Positions 1 to 9,249 of a DNA stretch of 64,000 bases are shown in pieces. Both the position numbers and the translations under genes were made by a program. The stretch covers positions 5,888,053 through 5,952,052 of the forward strand of contig NZ_CP066779.1 in assembly GCF_016598535.1 (NCBI RefSeq), given 5' to 3'. This DNA is from Rhodococcus sp. P-2. GTDB lineage: Bacteria > Actinomycetota > Actinomycetes > Mycobacteriales > Mycobacteriaceae. Below the pieces are notes generated by a model. The model did no database searches. It saw only the letters and a list, made by a program, of their open reading frames with translations, and was not told where the DNA came from. Positions within the stretch are counted from its first letter, which is position 1. Each line of letters begins with the position of its first letter.

Positions 1-299
1 TCGTCCTCGTGCATCGCGATCCAGGCGCCGGATGCCTCGCGGACCCGGCCGCACAGTCCAGTGTGGTCCGGATGGAAGTGCGTGACCACGACGCCTTCGA
101 TGTCGGTCACCGAATGCCCGATTTCGGCGAGCCCCGCGTTGAGGCCCTGCCAGCCGTTGTCGTCGCCCCAACCAGCGTCGACCAAGATCAGTCCGCCGGG
201 GGATTCCATGGCGTAGACGAGTGTGTGGCCGAGCGGGTTGTCCGTGATCGGGACAGGAATCTGGAATATGCCATCACCGATGGCTGCCGCACCGTTCAT
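1..299 (-). CDS. MBL-fold metallo-hydrolase, 3' end cut off by window edge
   Basis: This is the N-terminal 99 residues of a metallo-beta-lactamase-fold hydrolase; the rest lies beyond base 1. The metal-binding signature THFHPDHTG is at residues 73-81 (HFHPDH at 74-79), preceded by the usual beta-strand LILVDAGWG near residues 37-45. The ATG at 299 has a GAGG ribosome site a few bases upstream. The family covers many hydrolases of thioesters, phosphodiesters and lactones, so the substrate cannot be named. It diverges from the flavin oxidoreductase at 597, and the two share the 297-bp gap between them. Confidence 0.8.
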   Translation of the reverse strand, partial: MNGAAAIGDGIFQIPVPITDNPLGHTLVYAMESPGGLILVDAGWGDDNGWQGLNAGLAEIGHSVTDIEGVVVTHFHPDHTGLCGRVREASGAWIAMHED

Positions 300-596
300 A
301 TCAAGTACCTCTTAACGATAAGGGAACGCACTCTTAGTACTTCATGTTTACCGTGCGCTCGATTGGTCGGTGACACAGGTCCTGCCTGGCGGGAGTTCGG
401 CATGATTTCGGTCGACTTCGGATCGGCGAGAGTTTTATCGACTGGGTGGTCTCTTCTGGTTGAAAGATGTTGCTGATTAGTAGATTTCGCACGTTGGTTG
501 CATTGGGAGCGTCGGTCGGTTGGCGGATCCGTCGAGGAACCGCGCACTAGCCTCCGAGGGACAGGCGCGCTGTGCGGTTATCGAGAAAGACGGGTC

Positions 597-1697
597 ATGC
601 GTTTTCAGGTTCTGGACATCATTTTCAACCCACCCCATCCAGTGACCGGCGAGGAAGTTGCCCCGTCCGATCGGCTCAACCGCGTCGTCGAACTGGCAGT
701 TCTGGCCGAAGAGTTGGGTATCGATTCGTTCTCGGTGGGCGAGCGCCACGCCGGGCCGGTTCTTTCGTCGGCGCCAACCGTCGTTTTGGGGGCAATTGCG
801 CAGGCCACGGACAGAATCCTGCTCTCGACGGGTGTCACCGTCCTGTCGCTACTCGACCCGATTCGAGTCGCCGAAGATTTCGGAACCATCGATCAGCTGA
901 GCCGGGGACGCCTCGAGATCGTGATCGGCAAGGGCAACGAGGTCCTTCAGTACCCGCTCCTCGGGTTGGATATCGCCAAGCAGTACGAGTACCTCACCGA
1001 GAACTATGAACTCCTCAAACTGCTGATCAGCGAGGAAAACGTCAAGTGGGTGGGAACCCACCGACCATCGCTCGAGGACGCGACGACGCTACCGCGTCCG
1101 TACGACGGTCCGTTCCGGATCTGGCACGGATCGGCTACCTCGTTCGAGGCCGTCGAACTCGCGGCGAAGTGGGGCGACCCCATCGTCACCGCCAATGCTT
1201 TCCAGCCCCGTGAGAACTACAAAGTGCTCATCGACCACTACCGCGAGCAGTACCTGGCGTACGGGCACGACCCGTCCAAGGCGTATGTCGGTTCGGGTTC
1301 GGGCGGATTGTTCCTCGCCGACACGACCGAGCAGGCCATCGAAGAGTTCCGTCCGATCTACGAAGGCGCCGTTGCGCAGGCCGACAAACGCAAGCACGAT
1401 CCCAAAGCCGTCGGAAAGTCGACGAGCTTCCGGACCATCGAGGAAGCCGTCGACCGTGGGCCGGCGTTGGTCGGGTCCTCGGAGCGGGTCGCCGAGAAGA
1501 TCCTCGATTATCACGAGAGTTACGGCCACGATTTCCAATCGGTGTCCGTCAATCACGTGCTCGACTTCGAGCAGCAGAAGGACACTTTGCGCCGCTTTGC
1601 GGAGGAGGTTATCCCGCTGGTGAAGGCCGAACTGTCGACGACGCTGTGGACCTCGGCCGACGAAGATCGGGCGAAGGGTTTCACCGCCGTCGACTGA
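597..1697 (+). CDS. LLM-class (luciferase-like) flavin-dependent oxidoreductase
   Basis: A 366-residue protein of the bacterial luciferase-like monooxygenase fold, which uses reduced flavin (FMNH2 or F420H2) supplied by a partner. The sequence shows the typical start (FQVLDIIFNPPHP), the segment LAEELGIDSFSVGERH, the strand ILLSTGVTVLSLLDPIRVAEDFGTIDQLS (given here as separate motifs ILLSTGVTVLS and DPIRVAEDFGT), and the loop GRLEIVIGKG. The open frame extends upstream to 498, but the ATG at 597 begins at the conserved family start, so I chose it. Substrate unknown. It ends 97 bp before the start of the MORC/Z1 operon and looks like an ordinary chromosomal neighbour rather than part of it. 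Confidence 0.85.
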   Translation: MRFQVLDIIFNPPHPVTGEEVAPSDRLNRVVELAVLAEELGIDSFSVGERHAGPVLSSAPTVVLGAIAQATDRILLSTGVTVLSLLDPIRVAEDFGTIDQLSRGRLEIVIGKGNEVLQYPLLGLDIAKQYEYLTENYELLKLLISEENVKWVGTHRPSLEDATTLPRPYDGPFRIWHGSATSFEAVELAAKWGDPIVTANAFQPRENYKVLIDHYREQYLAYGHDPSKAYVGSGSGGLFLADTTEQAIEEFRPIYEGAVAQADKRKHDPKAVGKSTSFRTIEEAVDRGPALVGSSERVAEKILDYHESYGHDFQSVSVNHVLDFEQQKDTLRRFAEEVIPLVKAELSTTLWTSADEDRAKGFTAVD

Positions 1698-1756
1698 GCG
1701 GAGAAGCCTGACTGTCGGGTAAGCAGGTCCGGCGCTGCGACGGCTCACAAGCTGCA

Positions 1757-1783
1757 GTAACTTGTTACCGACATCGCGGTCGG
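1757..1783 (+). promoter_or_regulatory. Candidate operator palindromes upstream of the conflict-system operon
   Basis: Two small inverted repeats sit next to each other just upstream of the first gene: GTAAC-TT-GTTAC (1757-1768) and CCGAC-ATCGCG-GTCGG (1768-1783), ending 11 bp before the ATG at 1795. The first gene product carries a helix-turn-helix, so autoregulation through one of these is plausible, but nothing in the sequence proves binding. Confidence 0.35.
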
Positions 1784-1794
1784 TTTTGACTGCA

Positions 1795-3930
1795 ATGAAG
1801 GTATCCGTGAGTGGGAGTAGTGCGTTGACGTTGGGTGTGAACTCGCTTCCCGCGAACGAGCTGAGTCAGACGCTGTGGGTCGATCTGTTTCCTTGGCTGG
1901 ACGACTACGTATCCGATCGTGCGGCGCTGCTCGAGCCGCTGGCCCCGTCGCCTGATTGGTGGTTCAGCGAAGCGCCGTCGTTCACTGTTCTCGAGGTCGA
2001 TCTCGAGAAGGTTCTCGCCGAGCTGGCGTCCCTCTACATCGCCCACCACGCGGCAGCGGTATTACGAGAGAGCTTTCCGCTCCTTGGTGAAGATCTCCCG
2101 CTGGAGGCGTTGAGCCTCGATACCCGCGCAGTGACGGCACTGTCTCGGCTCACCACCGACAAAGCAATCGGCGGACTGCTGACGCACACGACCGCTGAGA
2201 TCTTCGGCGTGCGCGGAACGAGCGAACAGACGGTGCACGACATAGTGCTCAACCTGTTGGTCTGTGCGGTCATGTCGACTCCGCTCGCCCGCGTCGAGAC
2301 CGCTGAGGAAGCAGTTGCCCCACCCGCGATCACGGCGCTGCTCGACGATCTCGCGCAGCTCGCAATGTGGCGACGGGTCCGAGGCCAGGACAGCAGACCA
2401 CTCGTCACCGTCGAGATCGACGACGAATCTCCGGCCTCGATTCAGGAAGTTGCCGCCCGGATCTCGGCTTTGACGCCGAACGATCTGCCCGACACCGACC
2501 GAACCGACGCGATGGACGAGATCGACAATCTCTTCTCGCAGCTGGATGAGCGGGAGTCGTTGGTGTTGCGTGAGCGGATCGTGGCGCGAGTGCCGCAGCG
2601 CAGGGGAGCGATCGGGGCCAAGCTCGGAGTGGGCTCGGGGCGAGTCGGGCAGATTGAGGCCGACGTGAAAGCCAAACTCAACGCGGCGTGCGGATTCGGG
2701 ACGGCCGTGGGGAACCTGCTTGCCAGCTTGCGAGTCGAGATTCAGCCGGTGGCTTCGCTTGATCGGCTTCTCGAAGTGCATCCGAGCATCGCGGCGGAGG
2801 TGCCTGGTTACGGAGTTCCGCTGTGGTTGGTTCTGGATCGCCTCGATGACTATTTCGAGGTGACTGACGGTTGGGCAGCCGCTCCCGGCGTCGCGGCGGC
2901 CAAGAAACGCACTCAAACTTTGCTCGAGGACTTCGAATCGCCCAACGGTGTGGTTGCGCTCGACGACGTCGCCGAAGTGGTATCGATGTCACGCGGCGAA
3001 CTGGAGAAGTGGCTTGCGTGGTGCGGGGTCGTCGTAGTGGCGGATTCTGCGCTGACGCGTGCGCGTCGGATCTCCGATCTGGCAGTCGGCGCGCTCGAAG
3101 CCGTCGGATCGCCGAAGTCCGTCGTCGAGCTAGTGGAGTTGCTGAAGTCCGATCGCAGTGACCGGTCGATCGAGCGCGCGCTCGAGGCCGACGATCGCGT
3201 GGCGCTCGACGGCGCAGTCTGGCGGCTGCACGCCTGGGGAAGCGCGGATTCCGTTGGGGAGGAATCGGTTTCTTCGGGAGAGGCTGAAGAAGCCAGTGAG
3301 TTCAACATTGGTGGTGACGGGATAGTCCGGCGCAAGCGGACACGCAACACTGCGAAGACGCCAGAGTTGACTCGCCGCCTGTACCGGTCAGGTAGTACGT
3401 GGCGGTATCGACTGACCGTGACCGCAGATCATCTGCGGGGCTCCGGGTTTGCTGTACCCGCCGGTGTCGCGGTCGCTGCCGGCTGTGCGCGCGGCGCGAA
3501 CATCGAGTTGGAGAGTCACCTCGGCGTTCAAGCAGTTCGATGGACCGGAGCGCAGCCGACGTTCGGCACTATCCGCCGATTCCTGCGTGAACTCTCCGCT
3601 GTGGAGGGCGAAGACGTGTTGCTCGAGTTGTGGCAAGACGGAACCTTCCGCGTGGTCCGACCGGCGATCGTTCACTCTGACATCGACCCACTACGTCAGG
3701 CACTCGCAGAGGTTGGCAATCGCGAGCCATTGCGAACTGCCGAGAGACATGTGGTGCGGATTCTCGCCGAGGCCGTGTGTCTGGACGGCGAAGACCGTCC
3801 ACGAAAGATACTGCGCGCGTATGAAGATCGTGGTGAAGACGTGGTTCTGGACTTCCTGGAGGCGGCATGGAGGCGCGGCGAAGCATCCGAAATCGACGAG
3901 GTAGAGGGTAAGGATGCATCCCATGACTGA
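1795..3930 (+). CDS. Sigma-region-4-like HTH protein, first gene of the MORC/Z1 system
   Basis: A 711-residue protein with no enzymatic motif I can recognise. Residues about 240-313 look like sigma-70 region 4: LDERESLVLRERIV followed by GAIGAKLGVGSGRVGQIE, a helix-turn-helix of the kind that contacts promoter DNA, but no sigma region 2 is visible, so it is not a normal sigma factor. Downstream are winged-helix-like segments (VVALDDVAEVVSMSRGELE and SPKSVVELVELLKSD) and an acidic linker before a C-terminal domain of unknown type. The ATG at 1795 was chosen; a GTG at 1807 is also in frame. The stop overlaps the next gene by 8 bases, so it is translationally coupled to the ATPase. I infer a DNA-binding or sensing role in the same system. 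Confidence 0.7.
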   Translation: MKVSVSGSSALTLGVNSLPANELSQTLWVDLFPWLDDYVSDRAALLEPLAPSPDWWFSEAPSFTVLEVDLEKVLAELASLYIAHHAAAVLRESFPLLGEDLPLEALSLDTRAVTALSRLTTDKAIGGLLTHTTAEIFGVRGTSEQTVHDIVLNLLVCAVMSTPLARVETAEEAVAPPAITALLDDLAQLAMWRRVRGQDSRPLVTVEIDDESPASIQEVAARISALTPNDLPDTDRTDAMDEIDNLFSQLDERESLVLRERIVARVPQRRGAIGAKLGVGSGRVGQIEADVKAKLNAACGFGTAVGNLLASLRVEIQPVASLDRLLEVHPSIAAEVPGYGVPLWLVLDRLDDYFEVTDGWAAAPGVAAAKKRTQTLLEDFESPNGVVALDDVAEVVSMSRGELEKWLAWCGVVVVADSALTRARRISDLAVGALEAVGSPKSVVELVELLKSDRSDRSIERALEADDRVALDGAVWRLHAWGSADSVGEESVSSGEAEEASEFNIGGDGIVRRKRTRNTAKTPELTRRLYRSGSTWRYRLTVTADHLRGSGFAVPAGVAVAAGCARGANIELESHLGVQAVRWTGAQPTFGTIRRFLRELSAVEGEDVLLELWQDGTFRVVRPAIVHSDIDPLRQALAEVGNREPLRTAERHVVRILAEAVCLDGEDRPRKILRAYEDRGEDVVLDFLEAAWRRGEASEIDEVEGKDASHD

Positions 3931-5440
3931 CGTCGCGGACACCCGCATAGTGGGTACCAAGATCCTTGCTGCGGACGAGTCCCTCGCCGGCGCCATCGGC
4001 TTGCACCACACCATCGCGACAGCGCTCGCCGATCTGATCGACAACAGCCTCGACGCCGCGGCCTCCCACGTGCTGATCAGGTTCGTTCAGGACGGCACAC
4101 GGATCGTGTCGATGATGGTGATCGACAGCGGCTCCGGCATGGACAGTGACACCATTGATTCCGCGATGACCTACGGCCGCCGACGCGACTATGCCGCCGA
4201 GGACCTGGGTCATTTCGGTGTAGGGATGAAGGCGGCGTCGTTGAGTCAGGCTCGGTTGCTCCGAGTGTGGTCTCGAAAGTCCGGGCACCCGACGCAGGGC
4301 CGCGAGATCGACTCGGCCTCAGTGCAGGGGCGTCAGTCAGTTTCGGTGATCGAGGACCGGCAAGCCGAAGAATTCTTCGACGCAGTCACGCCCCGCTTTC
4401 CCTTCGACACCGGAACTGTTGTCGAATGGCGCGGCATCACAACATTTCTCATGTCCGCGCACGCGGACGAGCAGACCAGCTGGCTCGAACAGACCATCAA
4501 CGACGTGCGCAGTCACCTCGGCGTCGTATTTCACCGTCTCATCGAATCCGGCCGGATCGCTCTGACTGTCGATGTCTTCGACGTCGAAGCGGGACGCGCC
4601 GGCGCGCTGCGCACAGTCAGTGCCATCGACCCGTTCCGGTATCCGCGCACCGGCGACCCCAACTACCCTCGGACACTTACCGTGTCGATCGCCGGTGCCA
4701 CAGTAACCACCGAAGCTCACCTGTGGCCCGCCCGGAGCAATGCACCGGAATTTCGCATCCACGGCGCCCCTGGCCGTGACCAGCAGGGGCTCTACTTCTA
4801 TCGGCACGATCGACTCCTGCAGATCGGCGGCTGGAACGCGATAGTGCGGGGCCGACCGGACTACGGATTGGCACGAATTGCTGTCGACCTGAACGAATCT
4901 CTGCTGCAGCACATCACCATCAATCCCGAGAAATCGGGGGTGACGCTCGACGCCACTGCGTCGGCTGCCTTCGACGGGGCCGTCTTCACGGATGGCAACG
5001 GTGGATTCCGTTCATATCTGACCGATGCCGAGCGCGTCGTGCGGGCAGCCCGAAGTTCTGCACCTCGGCCGATCAGCGTCATCGAGCCGGCATCCGGCTT
5101 TCCGGAAGACGTGCTCGATTCCTTCAGCGACGCCTTCGAATTCAGCGTCGGTGATGATCCTGTTGCCGTGGGTTGGCGAGCTTTGGCGCGTGATCAGTTC
5201 TTCGAAGTCGACCTCAAGACTCGAACTTTGTGGATCAATGCGCGTTTTCGGCGTGATCTGCTCGGACGTCGCAGTCTAGACCCGGCTGATGCTCCGGTGC
5301 TCAAGACTCTTGTCTTCCTGTTGGTGAGCGAGATGTTCGAAGGAACGAGAATCAGCGCTCGTCAGAGAGAAAAGACGAAGGCGTGGCAGGAAGTGTTGAT
5401 TTCCGCAGTGTCAGCGCACCGGGAGCAGGTAGTGCAGTGA
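3923..5440 (+). CDS. MORC-like GHKL ATPase
   Basis: A 505-residue ATPase of the GHKL (gyrase/Hsp90/histidine kinase/MutL) superfamily, closest in pattern to MORC proteins of bacterial restriction-like systems. The N box ALADLIDNSLDA is near residues 34-45, the G1 box IDSGSGMD at 67-74, and the G2 loop GHFGVGMKAAS at 96-106. An S5-like fold would follow. The usual catalytic Glu of the N box is Asp37 here. The ATG at 3923 has GGTAAGG 9 bases upstream and overlaps the previous gene by 8 bases; an ATG at 3914 is also possible. The gene ends in a 4-base GTGA overlap with the Z1 gene. In known systems MORC ATPases are thought to remodel or clamp DNA beside a Z1 helicase and a nuclease. Confidence 0.85.
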   Translation: MTDVADTRIVGTKILAADESLAGAIGLHHTIATALADLIDNSLDAAASHVLIRFVQDGTRIVSMMVIDSGSGMDSDTIDSAMTYGRRRDYAAEDLGHFGVGMKAASLSQARLLRVWSRKSGHPTQGREIDSASVQGRQSVSVIEDRQAEEFFDAVTPRFPFDTGTVVEWRGITTFLMSAHADEQTSWLEQTINDVRSHLGVVFHRLIESGRIALTVDVFDVEAGRAGALRTVSAIDPFRYPRTGDPNYPRTLTVSIAGATVTTEAHLWPARSNAPEFRIHGAPGRDQQGLYFYRHDRLLQIGGWNAIVRGRPDYGLARIAVDLNESLLQHITINPEKSGVTLDATASAAFDGAVFTDGNGGFRSYLTDAERVVRAARSSAPRPISVIEPASGFPEDVLDSFSDAFEFSVGDDPVAVGWRALARDQFFEVDLKTRTLWINARFRRDLLGRRSLDPADAPVLKTLVFLLVSEMFEGTRISARQREKTKAWQEVLISAVSAHREQVVQ

Positions 5441-8361
5441 GTGATGAAGTATTCCGTGCGGTTGCACGTGAACTCGGTGACGGGTTTCCGCCCGAGAACG
5501 TGTTGTACCCGGTCAACGCGCGCCTGCGAGCTAGCTATCCGGACGGCCTGACCATCGCGGACATCATCGATGTGTTCCTCGACGACAATGCTGTCGGTGT
5601 ACGAACGGCGCTCACTTCGCGTCTGCGGCAGTGGGATGCGGAAAGTGTTGAGACATGGGTGGGTTCGACTACCCCGCAGAGCCCGGAACGGCGGGCTCGG
5701 ATCTACGACTTGTTGGGGTTGCCGGTCGACGCCCACGCCGAGATGGATGCGCGCTTCCCCCGCGAAGGTGGGCCGGTTGTCATTGCTGCTCAGCAGCCGT
5801 GGGACCCCTGGTACACCTCCGAGCGCCGGCGCGAGCACGACTTCTATTGGCGTGCCTACAAGCGAGTTCTAGCCGACAAGAACTGGGACGAAGCAACAAT
5901 CGGAAAGCTGGACATCGCAACGACCGAGGTTGTGCATCGACTCGCCGACCCAACCAGGCCGGAGCCGTATCAGTCCAAAGGTTTGGTGGTCGGCTACGTC
6001 CAGAGCGGGAAGACGGCGAATTTCAGTGGCGTAGTGGCCAAGGCGATCGACGCTGGGTACCGCTTGGTCATCGTTCTGACCGGCACTATCGAGATTCTCC
6101 GGAGCCAGACTCAGCGACGCCTCGACATGGAATTGGTCGGTCGTCAAAACATCAGTGCCGGTGTGGACGACGACTACGCCAACGACGAGGACTGGCGAAC
6201 CGGGAACTTTCTCGAACACGAAATCGATCCGAACAAGACGAATGAAATCCCGGCTATCCGTCGACTCACCACCTCGACCTTTGACTACAAGAGCCTGCTC
6301 GCGGGCCTGAGCGCACTGCACTTCGAAACCGTGGATCACTCCCTTCCGCTCAATGATCCGAAGAATCTATACCCCAGCAATATTCGCATCGCGGTCGTGA
6401 AGAAGAACGTCTCCAGCCTCAAGAAGCTGGTGGCCGATCTGAAGAAAGTGCCGACCGAACTCGATCAGATTCCTGCCCTGATCATCGACGACGAAGCCGA
6501 TCAAGCATCGGTGAACACGATCGATCCGAAGAAGATGAAAACCGAGCAGATCGAGCGGACGGCGATCAACGGCCAGATCGCTGAGATCCTCGGTCTACTC
6601 AAGCGTGCCCAGTACATCGGTTACACCGCAACACCTTTTGCCAATGTGTTTGTCGATCCGGAAGACAGCGTCAACGTCTTTCCTTCGGACTTCATCGTCA
6701 GTCTCGAGCGGCCCGCCCCGTACATGGGTGGTGCGGACTTCCACGATCTCGACGATCTCGAAGGCGACGACAAGACTCCGGCCAATTCGAACCAGAAAGC
6801 GTACGTACGGGATCTCCGGGCCGAGTGCGACGAGGATCGTTCTGCCGAACAATTGCGGGCTCTCGACTCGTTTGTCCTGACCGGGGCGATCAAGCTTTTC
6901 CGGGAATCGAAGGGCGCCAAGCCGTATCGGCACCACACGATGTTGGTGCACGAATCGGTGAAGCAGGCCGAGCACGACGCGGTGGCCAACGATTTCAAGG
7001 CCTTGTGGAAGTCGGCGGGGTACAGCCAGGCAAAGAGTCTCGCGAGGCTTGACAAGCTCTGGGCCGAGGACTTTGCAGTGGTGAGTGCGGCACGGGGCAG
7101 TGAACTGCCGAACCCTGAGTCTTTTGTCGAGTTGGAGGAGTTCATCGGCGCCGCCTACGACAAGATTTCCGAGGGTACCAGCCCTGTCATCGTGGTCAAT
7201 GGTGCGGCGGAGAAGGACTACAAGCAGGATTCCCTCGATTTCCAGGAACGAGGAGTGTGGAAGATCCTTGTCGGCGGAACGAAGCTGAGTCGCGGCTTTA
7301 CAGTCGAGGGCCTGACCATCACCTACTACACGCGTCGAACGGGCCAAGCTGACACATTGATGCAGATGGGACGATGGTTCGGTTTCCGCCCCGGGTACCG
7401 AGACCTGGTGCGCCTGTTCATCGGCCGCACGGTTGGCGGACCCGCCGGCGCGGACTACGACATGTACAAGGCGTTCGAGGCGATCGTTCGGGACGAGCAG
7501 GAGTTCCGGAATGAGCTCACTCGGTTCAGCGGTGTGAACGAGAAGGGCGAACCGTGGGTCACTCCACGCGATGTGCCGCCGATGGTGTTTCAGCAGCTGC
7601 CGTGGCTCAGACCAACGGCTCGAAACAAGATGTTCAACGCCGATCTGGTTTATCGAGGCATGGGTGGTGAAAGTTTCAGCTTCACGATGCAGCCCCCGCG
7701 AGGCGACGGTTCGATCAACGCTCGGCACTTCGAGGCGGTTGCACCTTTGTTGAAGTCGTTGGACGAAAGTGGGTCCTTCAATTTCGTTGACAAGGATGAT
7801 GTTTCGCGATCGTTCACTGCGCGATACGGCATCGTCCCTGCCCGTGTGGTGTTGGCGGCCGTCGACCAGTTCGAGTGGGCGAACGGGTGGGATTTCGGTC
7901 CCCACCGCGAAGCGCTCTCGACCGCAATCGAATCCGGATTGCTCGAAGACTTCGCAGTTCTGCTTCCGTACCCCAAGACCCGGGAGCCGATCGAGATCAA
8001 GGGTTGGCACGAGAAACTTCCGATCGTCAATCGCAAACGCCAGGAACGCGAGTACCGAACAGGTTTCACCGGTACGGCCGTTCGTGAGCGCGATGCGATC
8101 GAGCACATTGCGGGCAGCCCGAAGAAGAACGGTGGACCGCTTGCGGGTGCTCTTCATCGGAAGACTCGCGGTGCATTGATTCTGGTATTTGCGAACGATC
8201 CGGCTCCTCGTCAGTTGAAACGGGCACAGGCTGGTCCCGTGGACTCGCGCGATTTTGCGACGTTGTTCTCGTACGCGCTTCCGCACGCGGCGGAGCCGTT
8301 GGGGCGAATCGGTTTTCGGGTCAAGCAGTCGGGGACAGGGGCGATCGTCGATGCGAACTAG
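5437..8361 (+). CDS. Z1-domain SF2 helicase-like protein
   Basis: A 974-residue protein with the full set of Z1-family motifs: Walker A GYVQSGKT at residues 186-193, Walker B/DEAD-like IIDDEADQAS at 349-358, motif GYTATPFANVF from 395, KLSRGFTVEGLT, and the arginine-finger motif QMGRWFGFRPGY from 643. Z1 proteins are superfamily-2 helicase-like ATPases found mainly in restriction-like and MORC-linked conflict systems. I chose the GTG at 5437 because it shares GTGA with the ATPase stop; an ATG at 5383 would create a 58-base overlap. I see no PD-(D/E)xK nuclease motif with confidence in the C-terminal part. It is probably the DNA-translocating motor of the operon. Confidence 0.9.
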   Translation: MSDEVFRAVARELGDGFPPENVLYPVNARLRASYPDGLTIADIIDVFLDDNAVGVRTALTSRLRQWDAESVETWVGSTTPQSPERRARIYDLLGLPVDAHAEMDARFPREGGPVVIAAQQPWDPWYTSERRREHDFYWRAYKRVLADKNWDEATIGKLDIATTEVVHRLADPTRPEPYQSKGLVVGYVQSGKTANFSGVVAKAIDAGYRLVIVLTGTIEILRSQTQRRLDMELVGRQNISAGVDDDYANDEDWRTGNFLEHEIDPNKTNEIPAIRRLTTSTFDYKSLLAGLSALHFETVDHSLPLNDPKNLYPSNIRIAVVKKNVSSLKKLVADLKKVPTELDQIPALIIDDEADQASVNTIDPKKMKTEQIERTAINGQIAEILGLLKRAQYIGYTATPFANVFVDPEDSVNVFPSDFIVSLERPAPYMGGADFHDLDDLEGDDKTPANSNQKAYVRDLRAECDEDRSAEQLRALDSFVLTGAIKLFRESKGAKPYRHHTMLVHESVKQAEHDAVANDFKALWKSAGYSQAKSLARLDKLWAEDFAVVSAARGSELPNPESFVELEEFIGAAYDKISEGTSPVIVVNGAAEKDYKQDSLDFQERGVWKILVGGTKLSRGFTVEGLTITYYTRRTGQADTLMQMGRWFGFRPGYRDLVRLFIGRTVGGPAGADYDMYKAFEAIVRDEQEFRNELTRFSGVNEKGEPWVTPRDVPPMVFQQLPWLRPTARNKMFNADLVYRGMGGESFSFTMQPPRGDGSINARHFEAVAPLLKSLDESGSFNFVDKDDVSRSFTARYGIVPARVVLAAVDQFEWANGWDFGPHREALSTAIESGLLEDFAVLLPYPKTREPIEIKGWHEKLPIVNRKRQEREYRTGFTGTAVRERDAIEHIAGSPKKNGGPLAGALHRKTRGALILVFANDPAPRQLKRAQAGPVDSRDFATLFSYALPHAAEPLGRIGFRVKQSGTGAIVDAN

Positions 8362-8394
8362 GTGTGTTGTGGTGGGAGACAGGAATGGGTTCTG

Positions 8395-9249
8395 ATGGCT
8401 AAGACGATTGCGACAATCAACCTCAAGGGCGGCGTCGGTAAGACGACGATCACCGCGGGGTTGGCCGAGTTCATGTCGCTCGAATTCGGTCAGCGCGTGC
8501 TGCTGATCGACCTCGATGCGCAGATCAATCTCACGACGATGATGATCAGTGAGGATCACTGGCTCGAACTCAACAAGCAAGGGCTGACCAGCGCAACCAT
8601 TTTCCGTGACGCTGTCGATGGCACGTCGAACTTCGATCTCGAAGCTTCGATTCAGCGCGGAGTCTCGCCGGTCAAGCGAGTGACGGGTGTGGATCTGCTT
8701 CCCTCATCTCTCGATTTGATCGAGCTGCAGGAGGAGATCAGTGCCCTTCGGGTTGCTGATCGGAACTCCACCAAGCCGGTTGAATTGTTGAGGGATGCCG
8801 TCGCCCCGGTGATGCCGTACTACGACTATGTTCTGATCGATTGCCCGCCGAATCTCGGGCCGATCACACTCAACGGATTGGCCATGGCTGACGGCTACGT
8901 GATCCCCACGATCCCGGATGTACTCTCCACGTACGGCATTCCGCAGATCCAGACGCACATCGCGAAGTTCGGCAAAGAACTCGGCCGTGAACTCTTCGAA
9001 CTCGGGTTGGTGATCACCAAGTACAAGTCCAACTCGGCGGTGCACCGCACGACTGTGCGAAACCTTCGACGCGATCCCAACGTCCCTCACGTATTGCCGG
9101 AATATCTCGCGGAGTCGAATCAGATTGCCGCGTCGGCGGAGTTTCACCCGTACAGCACTTTGAAGGTGAAGTACGGCAATGCAGGTCAGTTCGATCAGAT
9201 GCGTGCAATTACGCAGAACATTCTCACGGAAGCGCAGGCGAAGCTATGA
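8395..9249 (+). CDS. ParA/MinD-type ATPase of the MORC/Z1 operon
   Basis: A 284-residue deviant Walker ATPase. The signature KGGVGKTT is at residues 11-18, Walker A' is VLLIDLDAQ, and Walker B is VLIDCPPNLGP. Such proteins dimerise on ATP and usually position DNA or protein cargo. The frame stays open back to 8362, but the ATG at 8395 gives the canonical N-terminus (AKTIATINLKGG) and has a purine-rich GGTGGGAGACAGGA stretch upstream. It follows the Z1 gene by 33 bases and overlaps the next gene by ATGA. No parB or parS-like element is nearby, so a plasmid-partition role is unlikely; the tight coupling argues for a part in the conflict system. Confidence 0.85.
   Translation: MAKTIATINLKGGVGKTTITAGLAEFMSLEFGQRVLLIDLDAQINLTTMMISEDHWLELNKQGLTSATIFRDAVDGTSNFDLEASIQRGVSPVKRVTGVDLLPSSLDLIELQEEISALRVADRNSTKPVELLRDAVAPVMPYYDYVLIDCPPNLGPITLNGLAMADGYVIPTIPDVLSTYGIPQIQTHIAKFGKELGRELFELGLVITKYKSNSAVHRTTVRNLRRDPNVPHVLPEYLAESNQIAASAEFHPYSTLKVKYGNAGQFDQMRAITQNILTEAQAKL

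Noticed and set aside
6595..8580. A 661-codon reverse-strand open frame
   Set aside because: Antisense to the Z1 gene, whose helicase motifs are unambiguous.
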